A stretch of DNA of 64,000 nucleotides, from contig JAJFGV010000113.1 of NCBI GenBank assembly GCA_021775965.1, positions 62,001 to 126,000 on the forward strand. Reading direction: 5' to 3'. A model generated the notes under the pieces. That model made no database searches and was not told where the DNA came from. It saw only the letters and a list, made by a program, of their open reading frames with translations. This document shows, piece by piece, positions 16,538 to 25,441 of this stretch (its first letter is position 1; each line of letters begins with the position of its first letter). The DNA is from Alphaproteobacteria bacterium (GTDB lineage: Bacteria > Pseudomonadota > Alphaproteobacteria > Micavibrionales > Micavibrionaceae). The position numbers and the translations under genes are program-made.

Positions 16538-18100
16538 TTACACAACAATGCCGGTTTGCTGCAGATCTTCGACGCTATAAATATCCATACTGCCCATATA
16601 GTCCTGAACCGCTACGGTTTCATACTGTCCCTGCTCTTCATTTTGGACGAAGCTATCAATGGCATCCTGCAGAGGATCATAATCAGAGATTATATTAGCA
16701 AGGCCCAGATCTTCGGCGGCTGTGACTCCGAACGCATTGCTCAGATCGCCTGCATCCCAGTTGGAAATAATATCGGCATATAAATCTCCCATACCAAAGA
16801 TCAAGCCTTCGACATCGGTCAAAACATCCCTACCATCACGGCCATCAACCGTATCTTTCACAAAAATCTTATTCAGACCTTTTTGTGTAATGATATATTC
16901 ATCAATCGTGCCCATGAAGACGGCGATATCAACGCCCTGATCGCCTCTTATAACATCATTGCCGCCGCCGCCATGAACAATGTCTTCGCCCTGTCCGCCT
17001 CTGAATACATCCCTGTCTGCGCCAAGACTGACATCGGCATGGCCGTAATCACCTTTCATTCTAACAGCATCTCTTCCACCGCCCGCATTGATGGTGCTGG
17101 CTGTATGTCCGTTCGAACCGTCAATTGTAATACGGTCCCTACCGTCGCCACTATCAACGTCAAACTCATTGGACCAGCCAGAGCCATTGCTCAGAGCCTT
17201 GATAAAAATTATGTCCCTGCCCTCATCCGTTTCAACAAAGCCGCGCTTTGCATCAAAAATCTTAACGACTGTCTTGTGATCGCCCGTTAATGTAACATCG
17301 ACATGCACAAAGTTTTTGAGCATCACTTTGCTGAGATCACCTGATTCAACCTCAACATTCTTTACGCTATTCCAACCGGACTTAAGAACAACGCTAAAAT
17401 TTCCTGCTGATTTATAATTATAATTTATGAAGGCTGCATCAGAAACGCCGGAAATATCCATCTCGATACCATCTATTTTTCCTTTTTCATTCACGGCACC
17501 CAACTTCAAACTATAATGATCAGTATTGTTTATATATGTCTGGCTTATTGTCGCGTTGCTGAAAATAACATCACTCTCATATACCGGTATCTCTATCGGC
17601 ACGATATCCGGCTTGTTTCCAGGACTTACGCGGGTGTCCAGAAGAGAAAACAGCACGCTCAGAAAATTATTCTCTGCATTGGCGCCAAAAAGAAAAGGAT
17701 TGTTCCCCTGAGAAAAACCAAACTCTGTTTCATCCAGCGCACCAACAGCACTAATTTGTTGAGTCTCAAAAGACGTTAATTCCTGCTGAAAAAACCTTGC
17801 GCCCGTTGCATTTGATTCTTCCTCGAAGGCCTGCGGCTTAAAATTTTCTGACCCTGTTGGTTTGATTTCATTTAGAAAATCTGCCAAATCCGGCGTTGGT
17901 GTATCTGACACTTCTGATACATCCTGCTCTGATACATCCTGATCTTGCTGAAATAAATCAACCGGCGTTTCTACTTCCGTATCCGTATCCAGTCCTGGCT
18001 CTACTGCCAGGACATCTTCCAATGCGACTTCCAAATTATGATCAAACTCAACATCAGCACGTTGATTTTGCTCTTCCTGATTTATAATTCCCTTATACAT
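16538..18100 (-). CDS. secreted RTX-like calcium-binding protein
   Basis: 520 residues from the ATG at 18100, which has GAGAGGG upstream. The first 180 residues are acidic and disordered (many Gln, Glu, Asp). A middle beta-rich part follows, and near residues 345-430 there are degenerate glycine/aspartate nonapeptide repeats: GGGRDAVRM, GADRDVFRGGQGEDIVHGG and GGNDVIRGDQGVD. Such repeats bind calcium and occur in proteins exported by type I secretion. No N-terminal signal peptide is seen, which fits that route. The substrate or enzyme function cannot be read; no catalytic domain is visible. No type I transporter gene is present in this window. Confidence 0.78.
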   Translation of the reverse strand: MYKGIINQEEQNQRADVEFDHNLEVALEDVLAVEPGLDTDTEVETPVDLFQQDQDVSEQDVSEVSDTPTPDLADFLNEIKPTGSENFKPQAFEEESNATGARFFQQELTSFETQQISAVGALDETEFGFSQGNNPFLFGANAENNFLSVLFSLLDTRVSPGNKPDIVPIEIPVYESDVIFSNATISQTYINNTDHYSLKLGAVNEKGKIDGIEMDISGVSDAAFINYNYKSAGNFSVVLKSGWNSVKNVEVESGDLSKVMLKNFVHVDVTLTGDHKTVVKIFDAKRGFVETDEGRDIIFIKALSNGSGWSNEFDVDSGDGRDRITIDGSNGHTASTINAGGGRDAVRMKGDYGHADVSLGADRDVFRGGQGEDIVHGGGGNDVIRGDQGVDIAVFMGTIDEYIITQKGLNKIFVKDTVDGRDGRDVLTDVEGLIFGMGDLYADIISNWDAGDLSNAFGVTAAEDLGLANIISDYDPLQDAIDSFVQNEEQGQYETVAVQDYMGSMDIYSVEDLQQTGIVV

Positions 18101-18349
18101 GCTACCCTCTCTTCTTGTTTGCCTAAGAGAGAATACGCAATGGTCATTCCGCAACATTTGAATAAAATTTTATATTTTCCGGGCTTTTAAAAAATGATCA
18201 AAAACAAGCGAAACCCACCAAGAAAGCGTATTTCTAGAAAAAATTATATCATATATTTCTAATGTAAAAAGGCTTGTAGAGGCACCTTGTTATGCCTACA
18301 AAGCTTGTCCTAGGAATTTTTTACATAGTAAATATTGCCTGTTTTGCCC

Positions 18350-19228
18350 CTACCAGCGCCGTGTCGTCCACAGCCACTGATCGGGGTGCTCCAGGATCCA
18401 GGCGCTGAAAATATCATTGATCTTCGTTGTGATCGCGGGAACATCTATTTTATTATCACCCGTTAGATCCAGCGCCACACGCTGGCATTCCAGGCGAAAA
18501 TGCGCGCCTTTTTCACGCACCACAAAACCCACATAAAGCGGCACGTTGTAGCGGCAAACCAGCAACGCCGGCGCATGATTGGTTTTGGCATCCACGCCCA
18601 GAAACGGCGCGACAATGCCTTGCGATTCACGCTGATCGACCAGCATACCGATCAAATGTCCCTTCTGCACCGCCTGCATTGCGCGCTTCATGCTGTCGGC
18701 ACCCTTGGCCACCATCTCACCGGTGCAGATCTCCTCGCGGTATTTCTTGAGACGCCGGTCAAGGATCTTGTTATTAACCTCACGGTAAAAATTCAGTTGT
18801 GGTTTCCCGATCATATAAGACGGCGCCGGTGATAATTCCCAATTGCCGCAATGGCCACTCACTGCCACACCGCCAATATCATCCGGCACACCATCCATCG
18901 CCTCTTCCATGCCGGTACAATGAAAACGTTTCGGATCATCGAGAATGCGCTTGCTGTGCGGCATCTCACCAAAGACCCGCCCGGCATTTTCCCACATCGT
19001 CAGCGCCAGATTTTTTCTCTCTTCTTCGGAAAAATCCGGCATAAACCGCGCGATATTATCCAGCGCCCTTTGATGACGTTTCATCAGCGGCCCGATCATC
19101 CGCATGACCTTGCCGCCAATCACCGAGGCCGTATCCACCGGCAACAGCCCCAGAACAGCCAACAGCCCCAGGATAAGGGCCGCCTCCACCCTGTGTTTTA
19201 TGGGTCTTATAATTTTTTTGATGGTCAT
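18350..19228 (-). CDS. lipid A biosynthesis acyltransferase family protein (LpxL-like)
   Basis: 292-residue inner-membrane acyltransferase. One N-terminal hydrophobic helix (AALILGLLAVLGLLP) is followed by the HX4E catalytic motif, His126 to Glu131 in SGHCGNWELSP. NFYREVNNKILDRRLKKYR and GMLVDQRESQGIVAPFLG correspond to conserved motifs of LpxL/HtrB, and the C-terminal HPDQWLWTTRRW is the usual ending. It likely transfers a secondary acyl chain to lipid A. The gene stands alone; the preceding 250 bases hold no gene and are AT-rich. Confidence 0.9.
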   Translation of the reverse strand: MTIKKIIRPIKHRVEAALILGLLAVLGLLPVDTASVIGGKVMRMIGPLMKRHQRALDNIARFMPDFSEEERKNLALTMWENAGRVFGEMPHSKRILDDPKRFHCTGMEEAMDGVPDDIGGVAVSGHCGNWELSPAPSYMIGKPQLNFYREVNNKILDRRLKKYREEICTGEMVAKGADSMKRAMQAVQKGHLIGMLVDQRESQGIVAPFLGVDAKTNHAPALLVCRYNVPLYVGFVVREKGAHFRLECQRVALDLTGDNKIDVPAITTKINDIFSAWILEHPDQWLWTTRRW

Positions 19229-19359
19229 GCCGCCCTTTTCGATATTTGCCTAATACCAAGCCGTTTATATTCATATATTTCAGCAAAACGGTCCAGCTTT
19301 ACCTCACCTTATTTTTGAAATAGGCTGCAAAGCCGTAGGCAACACGAAAAGGATCATTT

Positions 19360-20142
19360 ATGTCCCTCAAAGGAAAAACAGCCCTGATTACCGGCTCGAC
19401 CAGCGGCATTGGCCTTGGCATCGCGCAAGGCTTTGCCGATGAAGGTATCAATATCATCATGAACGGCTTTGGCGATAAGGACGAGATTGAACAAAACCGC
19501 GCCGCCATCGAAAGCAAGGGCGTCAAATGCATCTATAACGGCGCCGACATGACCAAGCCGGATGAAATTACTGCCATGGTCCACGACACGGTGAAAAACA
19601 TGGGCAGCATCGATATTCTTGTGAACAATGCCGGCATTCAGCATGTCGACCCGATCGAAGAATTCCCACCGGAAAAATGGGATACGATTATTGCTATTAT
19701 TCTCTCGTCCTCTTTTCATACCATTCGCACCGCTGTGCCCTACATGAAAAAGCAGGGCTGGGGCCGTATCGTCAATAATGCCTCGGCCCATGCGCTGGCC
19801 GCTTCACCGTACAAAGCCGCCTACGTCGCCGCCAAGCACGGCATTGCGGGCCTCACCAAAGTCATGGGGCTGGAGCTGGCCGAAAACAACATCACCTGCA
19901 ATGCGATTTGCCCCGGCTACGTCAAAACGCCGTTGGTCGATGGACAAATTGCTGACACCGCCAAAGCGCGCGGCATCACCGAAGAGGAAGTCGTCCGCGA
20001 TGTATTGTTGAAAGCACAATGGACCAAGAAATTTGTCACCACCGATCAAATTGCGCAGATTGCGCTGTTCCTGTGTTCGGACGCCGCCGAAAATATCACC
20101 GGCACCACCATTTCTGTTGATGGTGGCTGGACAGCAGCGTGA
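19360..20142 (+). CDS. bdhA: 3-hydroxybutyrate dehydrogenase (SDR family)
   Basis: NAD-dependent short-chain dehydrogenase of 260 residues interconverting 3-hydroxybutyrate and acetoacetate, used in polyhydroxybutyrate turnover. Cofactor loop GSTSGIG (12-18), NNAGIQHVDPIEEFP, catalytic Ser142, Tyr155 and Lys159 in ASAHALAASPYKAAYVAAKHG (shown as ASAHALAASP and YKAAYVAAKHG), CPGYVKTPLV and the ending TISVDGGWTAA. The ASAHxLxASPxKxAY pattern is specific to the 3HB group. AAAGGATC precedes the ATG. The stop overlaps the start of the ATP-grasp gene. Confidence 0.92.
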   Translation: MSLKGKTALITGSTSGIGLGIAQGFADEGINIIMNGFGDKDEIEQNRAAIESKGVKCIYNGADMTKPDEITAMVHDTVKNMGSIDILVNNAGIQHVDPIEEFPPEKWDTIIAIILSSSFHTIRTAVPYMKKQGWGRIVNNASAHALAASPYKAAYVAAKHGIAGLTKVMGLELAENNITCNAICPGYVKTPLVDGQIADTAKARGITEEEVVRDVLLKAQWTKKFVTTDQIAQIALFLCSDAAENITGTTISVDGGWTAA

Positions 20143-21254
20143 GCGGTAACGCAACAAAGCGTATTATTTTACTCTCTCACGACCGGTGGCCGAGCTGCTG
20201 TCGATTGCCTAAGGCGCTGAGCCAGGCTGGGTTTGAGGTCGCCGTAATTGCATCCGCAAACGATCCTATCAATTTAAGCACATTCATAGCAGAGCGATAT
20301 GTCCTACCGCAAAACCTCAGAAACCTAAATGAGCATTTGTCTTTTATTGCCGGATGCTGCCTTGACTCGAAAACAGATTTTCTTATGGCGTGCGATGAAA
20401 CCTCGATCAGTCTTCTCTCTATGTTATATGACGGCATCAAGGACTCTGATGACCCCGACAAGCAAGCCATCAAAAATCTTATCATCTGCTCCAAAGGAAA
20501 CCCTGATTACTATGACCACGCCATCAGCAAGCATTTAAGTGTAGAGCTCGCATATGAGGTTGGTATCCGTACGCCCGAACAACAACTCTGCGAAAACACG
20601 AATGACCTTCATAGCTTTGCAGGGGAATACGGCTACCCGATTGTCCTAAAGCGTGAACATGGCGCCGCTGGCGTTTTTGTCAGGATCTGTGAAAATCAGC
20701 AGGAAGCAGAAACAGAATATCATGCCCTATCCCAAAGCGGTGAAGTCATTGCCCAGCGCTACATAGAGGGGAAACCTGCTATGGCCAATGCCGCCTGTTA
20801 TGACGGAAAAATGTTAGCTTGCGCAGTTTTTATTAAAGAAGAATGTCACCCTGACTTCAAAGGCCCCAGCGCCGTTGTCCGCACCATCGACCACCCCGAA
20901 ATGTTTGAAGCGACAAAGAAATTCACAACGCACGTAGACTATAGCGGCATCATCTCTCTGGATTTTATGCTGGATGAGAACAACAACGCTTACTTTATTG
21001 AATGCAACCCCCGTCCGACCCCGGTATCGCATCTGGGTTTTGTAACCGGCACTGATTTATTCATGGCCCTTTACACGACTTTATCTGGAGAGGATTACCA
21101 GCCCAAAAAGTTTGAAGAAAAACTCATCGCACTTTTCCCCAAAGAGCTGGCCCGCGACCCGCAAAGCTTGCACCTCGAAACCGCCTATCACGACATCCCC
21201 GAAGACGAGCCGGAACTAGAAAAATTCCTCCTCAGCACCCTCAAACCAAAATAA
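20139..21254 (+). CDS. ATP-grasp domain protein of unknown substrate
   Basis: 371 residues, starting at a GTG that overlaps the bdhA stop by four bases. An N-terminal Rossmann-like domain (ILLSHDRWPSCCRLPKAL) leads to an ATP-grasp fold: YPIVLKREHGAAGVFVRICEN, EVIAQRYIEGKPAMANAACYD and SLDFMLDENNNAYFIECNPRPTP with the metal-binding Glu and Asn. Such proteins join an acid to an amine or thiol; carbamoyl-phosphate-synthase-like, PurK-like and amino-acid ligases share this layout. I cannot assign a substrate. Coupling to bdhA suggests co-expression only. Confidence 0.85.
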   Translation: MSGNATKRIILLSHDRWPSCCRLPKALSQAGFEVAVIASANDPINLSTFIAERYVLPQNLRNLNEHLSFIAGCCLDSKTDFLMACDETSISLLSMLYDGIKDSDDPDKQAIKNLIICSKGNPDYYDHAISKHLSVELAYEVGIRTPEQQLCENTNDLHSFAGEYGYPIVLKREHGAAGVFVRICENQQEAETEYHALSQSGEVIAQRYIEGKPAMANAACYDGKMLACAVFIKEECHPDFKGPSAVVRTIDHPEMFEATKKFTTHVDYSGIISLDFMLDENNNAYFIECNPRPTPVSHLGFVTGTDLFMALYTTLSGEDYQPKKFEEKLIALFPKELARDPQSLHLETAYHDIPEDEPELEKFLLSTLKPK

Positions 21255-21554
21255 TCTCTTTCTTTATAAGAAATTACGCAAAATAAATAAGAATTTTGAA
21301 ATAGCCTCTATTCAACCTATTGCTTCACCGCACAAAAAACTGCTTATCCAATTGAAAACAAGCAAACAATTGAGTATTTTCTCTAAGCCCCATTCATAAA
21401 ATTTACATCAAATTTTATCGTATTCTTACGTCATTTTAACCATCTATATACTATTATGTATATATAAGCATGTGAAATTGGGTTCCATGCTTGTTTAATT
21501 TTTACGGGTTCAAAAATAAAAAAACCCAAAGAAGATAACGGGGACGGGGACAAA
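21255..21554 (+). promoter_or_regulatory. AT-rich leader with hairpin before the FecR-domain gene
   Basis: 300 bases with no gene. At 21466-21492 a 7-bp stem AAGCATG/CATGCTT closes a 13-base loop and is followed by GTTTAATTTTT, shaped like a weak intrinsic terminator or attenuator inside the leader of the next gene. The ribosome binding site is unusually G-rich, with two GGGGAC units 4-16 bases before the ATG at 21555. No clear promoter hexamers chosen. Confidence 0.35.
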
Positions 21555-23927
21555 ATGGCTTATAAAACTTTTGATGATATGACGACTGGCGGCGAGGCGG
21601 GACAAACACCTCTCACATTAACAATCGATGGCAACACGCTTGATCTTCCGGATGCGTCTTATGTACGCGATGCGGATATTGGACGTGACGGCATGGATCT
21701 TGTTCTTAACGGGCCGGACGGCACCATCATTGTTGAGGGATATTTTGCAGCTGACCCTACTCCAAATTTAACCGCACCCGACGGTGAAACATTAACACCC
21801 GAACTTGTTGAATCTTTTGCGCATAGCCCAATGCAATATGCCGATGCTGGCTCCATGAATGACGCCTCCCCCGTTGGCGCAGTTCAGGAAGTCTCCGGCG
21901 AGGCCAGCGTAACGCGCCTTGATGGAAGCATTGAGCCCATCGCGCAAGGCACAGCCATTTATCAGGGCGATGTCGTTGAAACATCCGGTGACGGCGCTGT
22001 TAATATCGTCTTTGCCGATGAAACCAGCTTTGCGGTGTCCGAAGATGCGCGGCTGGCGATTGACGAATATGTGTATGACCCGTCTTCACAATCGGGCACA
22101 TCAAACTTTTCTGTCCTAAAGGGCGTTTTTGTTTTTACGTCCGGTCTTATCGGACGGGACGACCCGGATGATGTTGAAATTGACACACCGGTTGGTTCGA
22201 TCGGTATTCGCGGCACGATCATCATGGGTGATGTAGATGAAGGCGAAATTACAGTTGTCGAAGGCGCGATTGTTCTGCGCGATCTTCAGGGCAATGAAAT
22301 GACCATGACCAATCAGTTTGAAACCGGTAAATTTATGCCAAATAACGGCGGCATCGAGCATATGGGCGAGATGTCTGCCCATCATATGAGCCAGAAATTT
22401 GTAGGCGTTTCGACTGTTGCACCAGAGCTGTTCTCTTCTTTGAATGACTCAGATTCAGAGGGAGCAGATGACGGCGGCGAAGCTGGTGAAGGTGATCTGC
22501 TTCTTGAAGAGCAAAAGCCGCTCGGCGAAGAAGGTGAAATTGTTGATGAAGTGATTCAACAGCCTGATGTTATGCCCGGTGCCAATCCGTTTACCGGCCA
22601 GCACGAAGGTGGCCTGCTTGACGTCGAAGGTTCTATAGATTTCCGTCCCGACACGCATGACGGCCCGGACCCATTACTCGGACCGCAAGGCCCGGACGGA
22701 CCGCATCATGATCCTCTCCATTTGGGAGATACATTGGGTGATAATCCACCGCCACCACCAAGCGGAACAAGTAACAATGCACCGATCTTTCATGGCAGAA
22801 GCGAGCCAAATGTATTTTTCGCCGCCTCGGAAGGAAATTTCTGGAATTATCACTTCGACAAGGATTTTAATGATCCTGATCCGGGTGATACGCTGACATT
22901 TCAGCTGCACTCAAACACCATTAGCGACCTTAACAACACAGGCAGTGGTTTCGGGCAAGTCCTGGATACAGGGCAAGGTGGCGGTGACGGCTGGGACTTT
23001 AATGCAGCGACTGGCCATCTCCAATTATGGTTTAACAATGATTTTTCGGGAGATGGTCTGACGAACATACAAAACGAAGCCCTTAACATTAATATTGTGG
23101 CAATTGACGGTGACGGCGCATCCACATCGTCATCACCTGTAATCTTTAACGCGCTTGATACAACCATAGCCTGGACAACATCTTTGATTTCACCGGGGCA
23201 AGTTATGAGCGGCTCAGGAGGCGCTGACACCACAGACATCAGCGGATCAAGCAGCGTCGTATTTACAGACAATGGGAATGATACCATTACGATTAGCGGC
23301 GGTAATAATAGCACCATCCATGGCGGACATGGCGATGATACCATTACAGTTCAAACAGCCGGAAATATTATCGTTGGCGGACACAACAATGACAGGATCA
23401 TTTTGGAGGATACCGACAACAAAGCCTATGGCGGCGATGGCGATGATAATTTTGTCTTTGGCAACCTCGATGTCATCCAACTTATGGGCGGAAGCAGCAC
23501 CCAAAAATATGATGGCGGCTGGAACAATTTCCGCTTCCTGGGGCAAGGACAAGGCCGCGGTGATACGCTTGAGTTTACGGACGGCGGAGCCCTAAACTTC
23601 TCAGCCATTATGACGGCCACTGGCAACACAATCGAAAACTTCGAACGTATTGATATTAATAATGGCGCCAGCAACAACGTGACCCTCGACTATAACGATG
23701 TCATGGAATTAACCGATCATAACAATACGCTGGTTATTAACCTGGATAGCGTTGACTCCTTAAACTTCACCGGTGGCACGCTCACCAAAACCCAGGATAA
23801 TATTGTGCTCAACGATGCGCCGGATGGCGCTGGCGTCGACAACCAAACCTATGATGTGTATAGCGATGGTACTATCACGCTGCTTGTCCAGGACACTGGC
23901 GCAGCATTAAACGGTTTGCCTCCATAG
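21555..23927 (+). CDS. large FecR-domain surface protein with RTX-like repeats
   Basis: 790 residues, acidic, no signal peptide. Residues 20-65 resemble the short N-terminal module of type I secreted adhesins (LTLTIDGNTLDLPDAS, IIVEGYFA). Residues 107-235 hold a FecR domain: VSGEASVTRLDGSIEPI, GTAIYQGDVVETSGDGAVNIVF, VFTSGLIG, VGSIGIRGTIIMG and ITVVEGAIVLRD. A Gly/Pro/Asp-rich linker follows, then a cadherin/Ig-like module around 415-535 (FDKDFNDPDPGDTLTFQL). C-terminal degenerate RTX repeats include GGHGDDTITVQ, GGHNNDRIILED and GGDGDDNFVFGN. FecR modules in such proteins are thought to have structural, not signalling, roles. Adhesion or surface-layer function is inference. Confidence 0.85.
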   Translation: MAYKTFDDMTTGGEAGQTPLTLTIDGNTLDLPDASYVRDADIGRDGMDLVLNGPDGTIIVEGYFAADPTPNLTAPDGETLTPELVESFAHSPMQYADAGSMNDASPVGAVQEVSGEASVTRLDGSIEPIAQGTAIYQGDVVETSGDGAVNIVFADETSFAVSEDARLAIDEYVYDPSSQSGTSNFSVLKGVFVFTSGLIGRDDPDDVEIDTPVGSIGIRGTIIMGDVDEGEITVVEGAIVLRDLQGNEMTMTNQFETGKFMPNNGGIEHMGEMSAHHMSQKFVGVSTVAPELFSSLNDSDSEGADDGGEAGEGDLLLEEQKPLGEEGEIVDEVIQQPDVMPGANPFTGQHEGGLLDVEGSIDFRPDTHDGPDPLLGPQGPDGPHHDPLHLGDTLGDNPPPPPSGTSNNAPIFHGRSEPNVFFAASEGNFWNYHFDKDFNDPDPGDTLTFQLHSNTISDLNNTGSGFGQVLDTGQGGGDGWDFNAATGHLQLWFNNDFSGDGLTNIQNEALNINIVAIDGDGASTSSSPVIFNALDTTIAWTTSLISPGQVMSGSGGADTTDISGSSSVVFTDNGNDTITISGGNNSTIHGGHGDDTITVQTAGNIIVGGHNNDRIILEDTDNKAYGGDGDDNFVFGNLDVIQLMGGSSTQKYDGGWNNFRFLGQGQGRGDTLEFTDGGALNFSAIMTATGNTIENFERIDINNGASNNVTLDYNDVMELTDHNNTLVINLDSVDSLNFTGGTLTKTQDNIVLNDAPDGAGVDNQTYDVYSDGTITLLVQDTGAALNGLPP

Positions 23928-23951
23928 ACATGGTTTGTGATAACAGAATTC

Positions 23952-23982
23952 AAAAAAGGCCGCCTTTTGTGTGGCCTTTTTT
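23952..23982. terminator. bidirectional intrinsic terminator
   Basis: AAAAAAGGCC pairs with GGCCTTTTTT around an 11-base loop. It has T-runs on both strands and lies between the convergent FecR-domain gene and glpK, overlapping the glpK stop codon. Confidence 0.85.
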
Positions 23983-25441
23983 ATATGAGCATCCCCACGG
24001 CGTTTTTCCAGCCCTGATATAGCCTTTCACGCTCCGCTGCATCCATTTGCGGCTCATAGCGCCGGTCAGCCTTCCACCTTTTTGCGACATCCTCAAGCCC
24101 GTCAAACACGCCGGCCTGAATCCCGGCCAGCGCCGCCGCACCCCAGGCTGTCGTCTCTGCAACCTTTGGCACCTCCACCGGCTTATCCAACATATCGGCC
24201 AGGAACTGACAAACAAATTCATTGGCAACCAGCCCGCCATCGGCACGAATAACCGCTGGCTCCTTGCCGCTATCGCCGCGCATCGCATCCATAAGGTCGA
24301 GCGTCTGATACCCCTGCGCCTCCAGCGCCGCACGGGTGATGTGCGCCTTGGTGCTTTCACGCCCAAGGCCGGAGATCTGCGCGCGTGCGTCAGGATTCCA
24401 ATATGGCGCGCCGAGACCAGTGAAGGCGGGAACAAAATATACGCCACCATTATCATCAACGGACGTCGCCAACGCTTCACTTTCTTTCGCATCCTCGAAA
24501 ATGCCAAGCCCATCGCGCAACCATTGTAGCGCCGCCCCGGCGATAAAGATCGACCCCTCTACCGCATACGTTGTTTTACCGTTCAAACGATAACCAATCG
24601 TCGTTAGCAATCTGTTTTGCGACTTCTTAAATTCTCCACCTATATTCATCAGCGCAAAACAGCCCGTACCATAAGTAGACTTCACCATGCCGTGTTCACA
24701 ACATGCCTGCCCGATCAGCGCCGCCTGCTGATCGCCCGCCATCCCGCCAATCGTAAGGGTTTTGCCGAATAACTCTGTACTACCAAAATCAGCGGTATTG
24801 TCTTTGACTTCGGGCAATAACGCACCCGGAATGTTAAACAGCTCTAAAAGCTCTTCATCCCATTTTTGTTCGACTATATTATAGAGCATCGTCCGCGATG
24901 CATTCGTCGCGTCCGTTGCATGTTCCTTGCCGCCTGTGAAATGCCAAAGCAAAAACGTGTCAATCGTACCAAAGGCCAACTTTCCGCCTTCCGCCTTTTC
25001 CCGCGCGCCATCAACATTGTCCAGTATCCATGCAATCTTGGTCGCTGAAAAATACGGGTCGAGCAACAGGCCCGTCTTGCCCGCCACCATGTCCTCATGG
25101 CCCTGCTCTTTTAACTGCGCACAAAGATCCGCCGTGCGTCGGTCCTGCCAGACAATCGCGTTATACACCGCCTCCCCGCTCTCCCGGTCCCATATCACGG
25201 TGGTTTCACGCTGGTTGGTGATCCCGATGCCGGCAACGTCTCCCGCCTCTTCCAGCACTTCACGGCACGCCCACAGCGTATCATTCCAGATATCATCCGG
25301 GTTTTGTTCTACCCATCCGCTTTGTGGGCAATGCAGGGTCAGTTCCTTTTGCCGCACAGCGATGATGTCACCCTCAGGCGAAAACACAATTGCCCGCGAA
25401 CTGGTCGTCCCCTGATCAACGGCCAACAAGTTTTTCGTCAT
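23981..25441 (-). CDS. glpK: glycerol kinase
   Basis: Phosphorylates glycerol to glycerol-3-phosphate with ATP; FGGY kinase of 486 residues. N-terminal LLAVDQGTTSSRAIVF, GITNQRETTVIWDRESGE, YNAIVWQDRRTAD, GTGCFALMN, the second FGGY signature region YFVPAFTGLGAPYWNPDARA and VIRADGGLVANEFVCQF are all present. It overlaps the end of glpD by 26 bases. Together they convert glycerol to dihydroxyacetone phosphate. No glpF permease or GlpR regulator is seen next to them. Confidence 0.96.
   Translation of the reverse strand: MTKNLLAVDQGTTSSRAIVFSPEGDIIAVRQKELTLHCPQSGWVEQNPDDIWNDTLWACREVLEEAGDVAGIGITNQRETTVIWDRESGEAVYNAIVWQDRRTADLCAQLKEQGHEDMVAGKTGLLLDPYFSATKIAWILDNVDGAREKAEGGKLAFGTIDTFLLWHFTGGKEHATDATNASRTMLYNIVEQKWDEELLELFNIPGALLPEVKDNTADFGSTELFGKTLTIGGMAGDQQAALIGQACCEHGMVKSTYGTGCFALMNIGGEFKKSQNRLLTTIGYRLNGKTTYAVEGSIFIAGAALQWLRDGLGIFEDAKESEALATSVDDNGGVYFVPAFTGLGAPYWNPDARAQISGLGRESTKAHITRAALEAQGYQTLDLMDAMRGDSGKEPAVIRADGGLVANEFVCQFLADMLDKPVEVPKVAETTAWGAAALAGIQAGVFDGLEDVAKRWKADRRYEPQMDAAERERLYQGWKNAVGMLI

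Noticed and set aside
23200-23500. Gly/Asp repeat DNA as a CRISPR-like array
   Set aside because: Repeats are protein-level nonapeptides of a calcium-binding type, not conserved direct DNA repeats with spacers.
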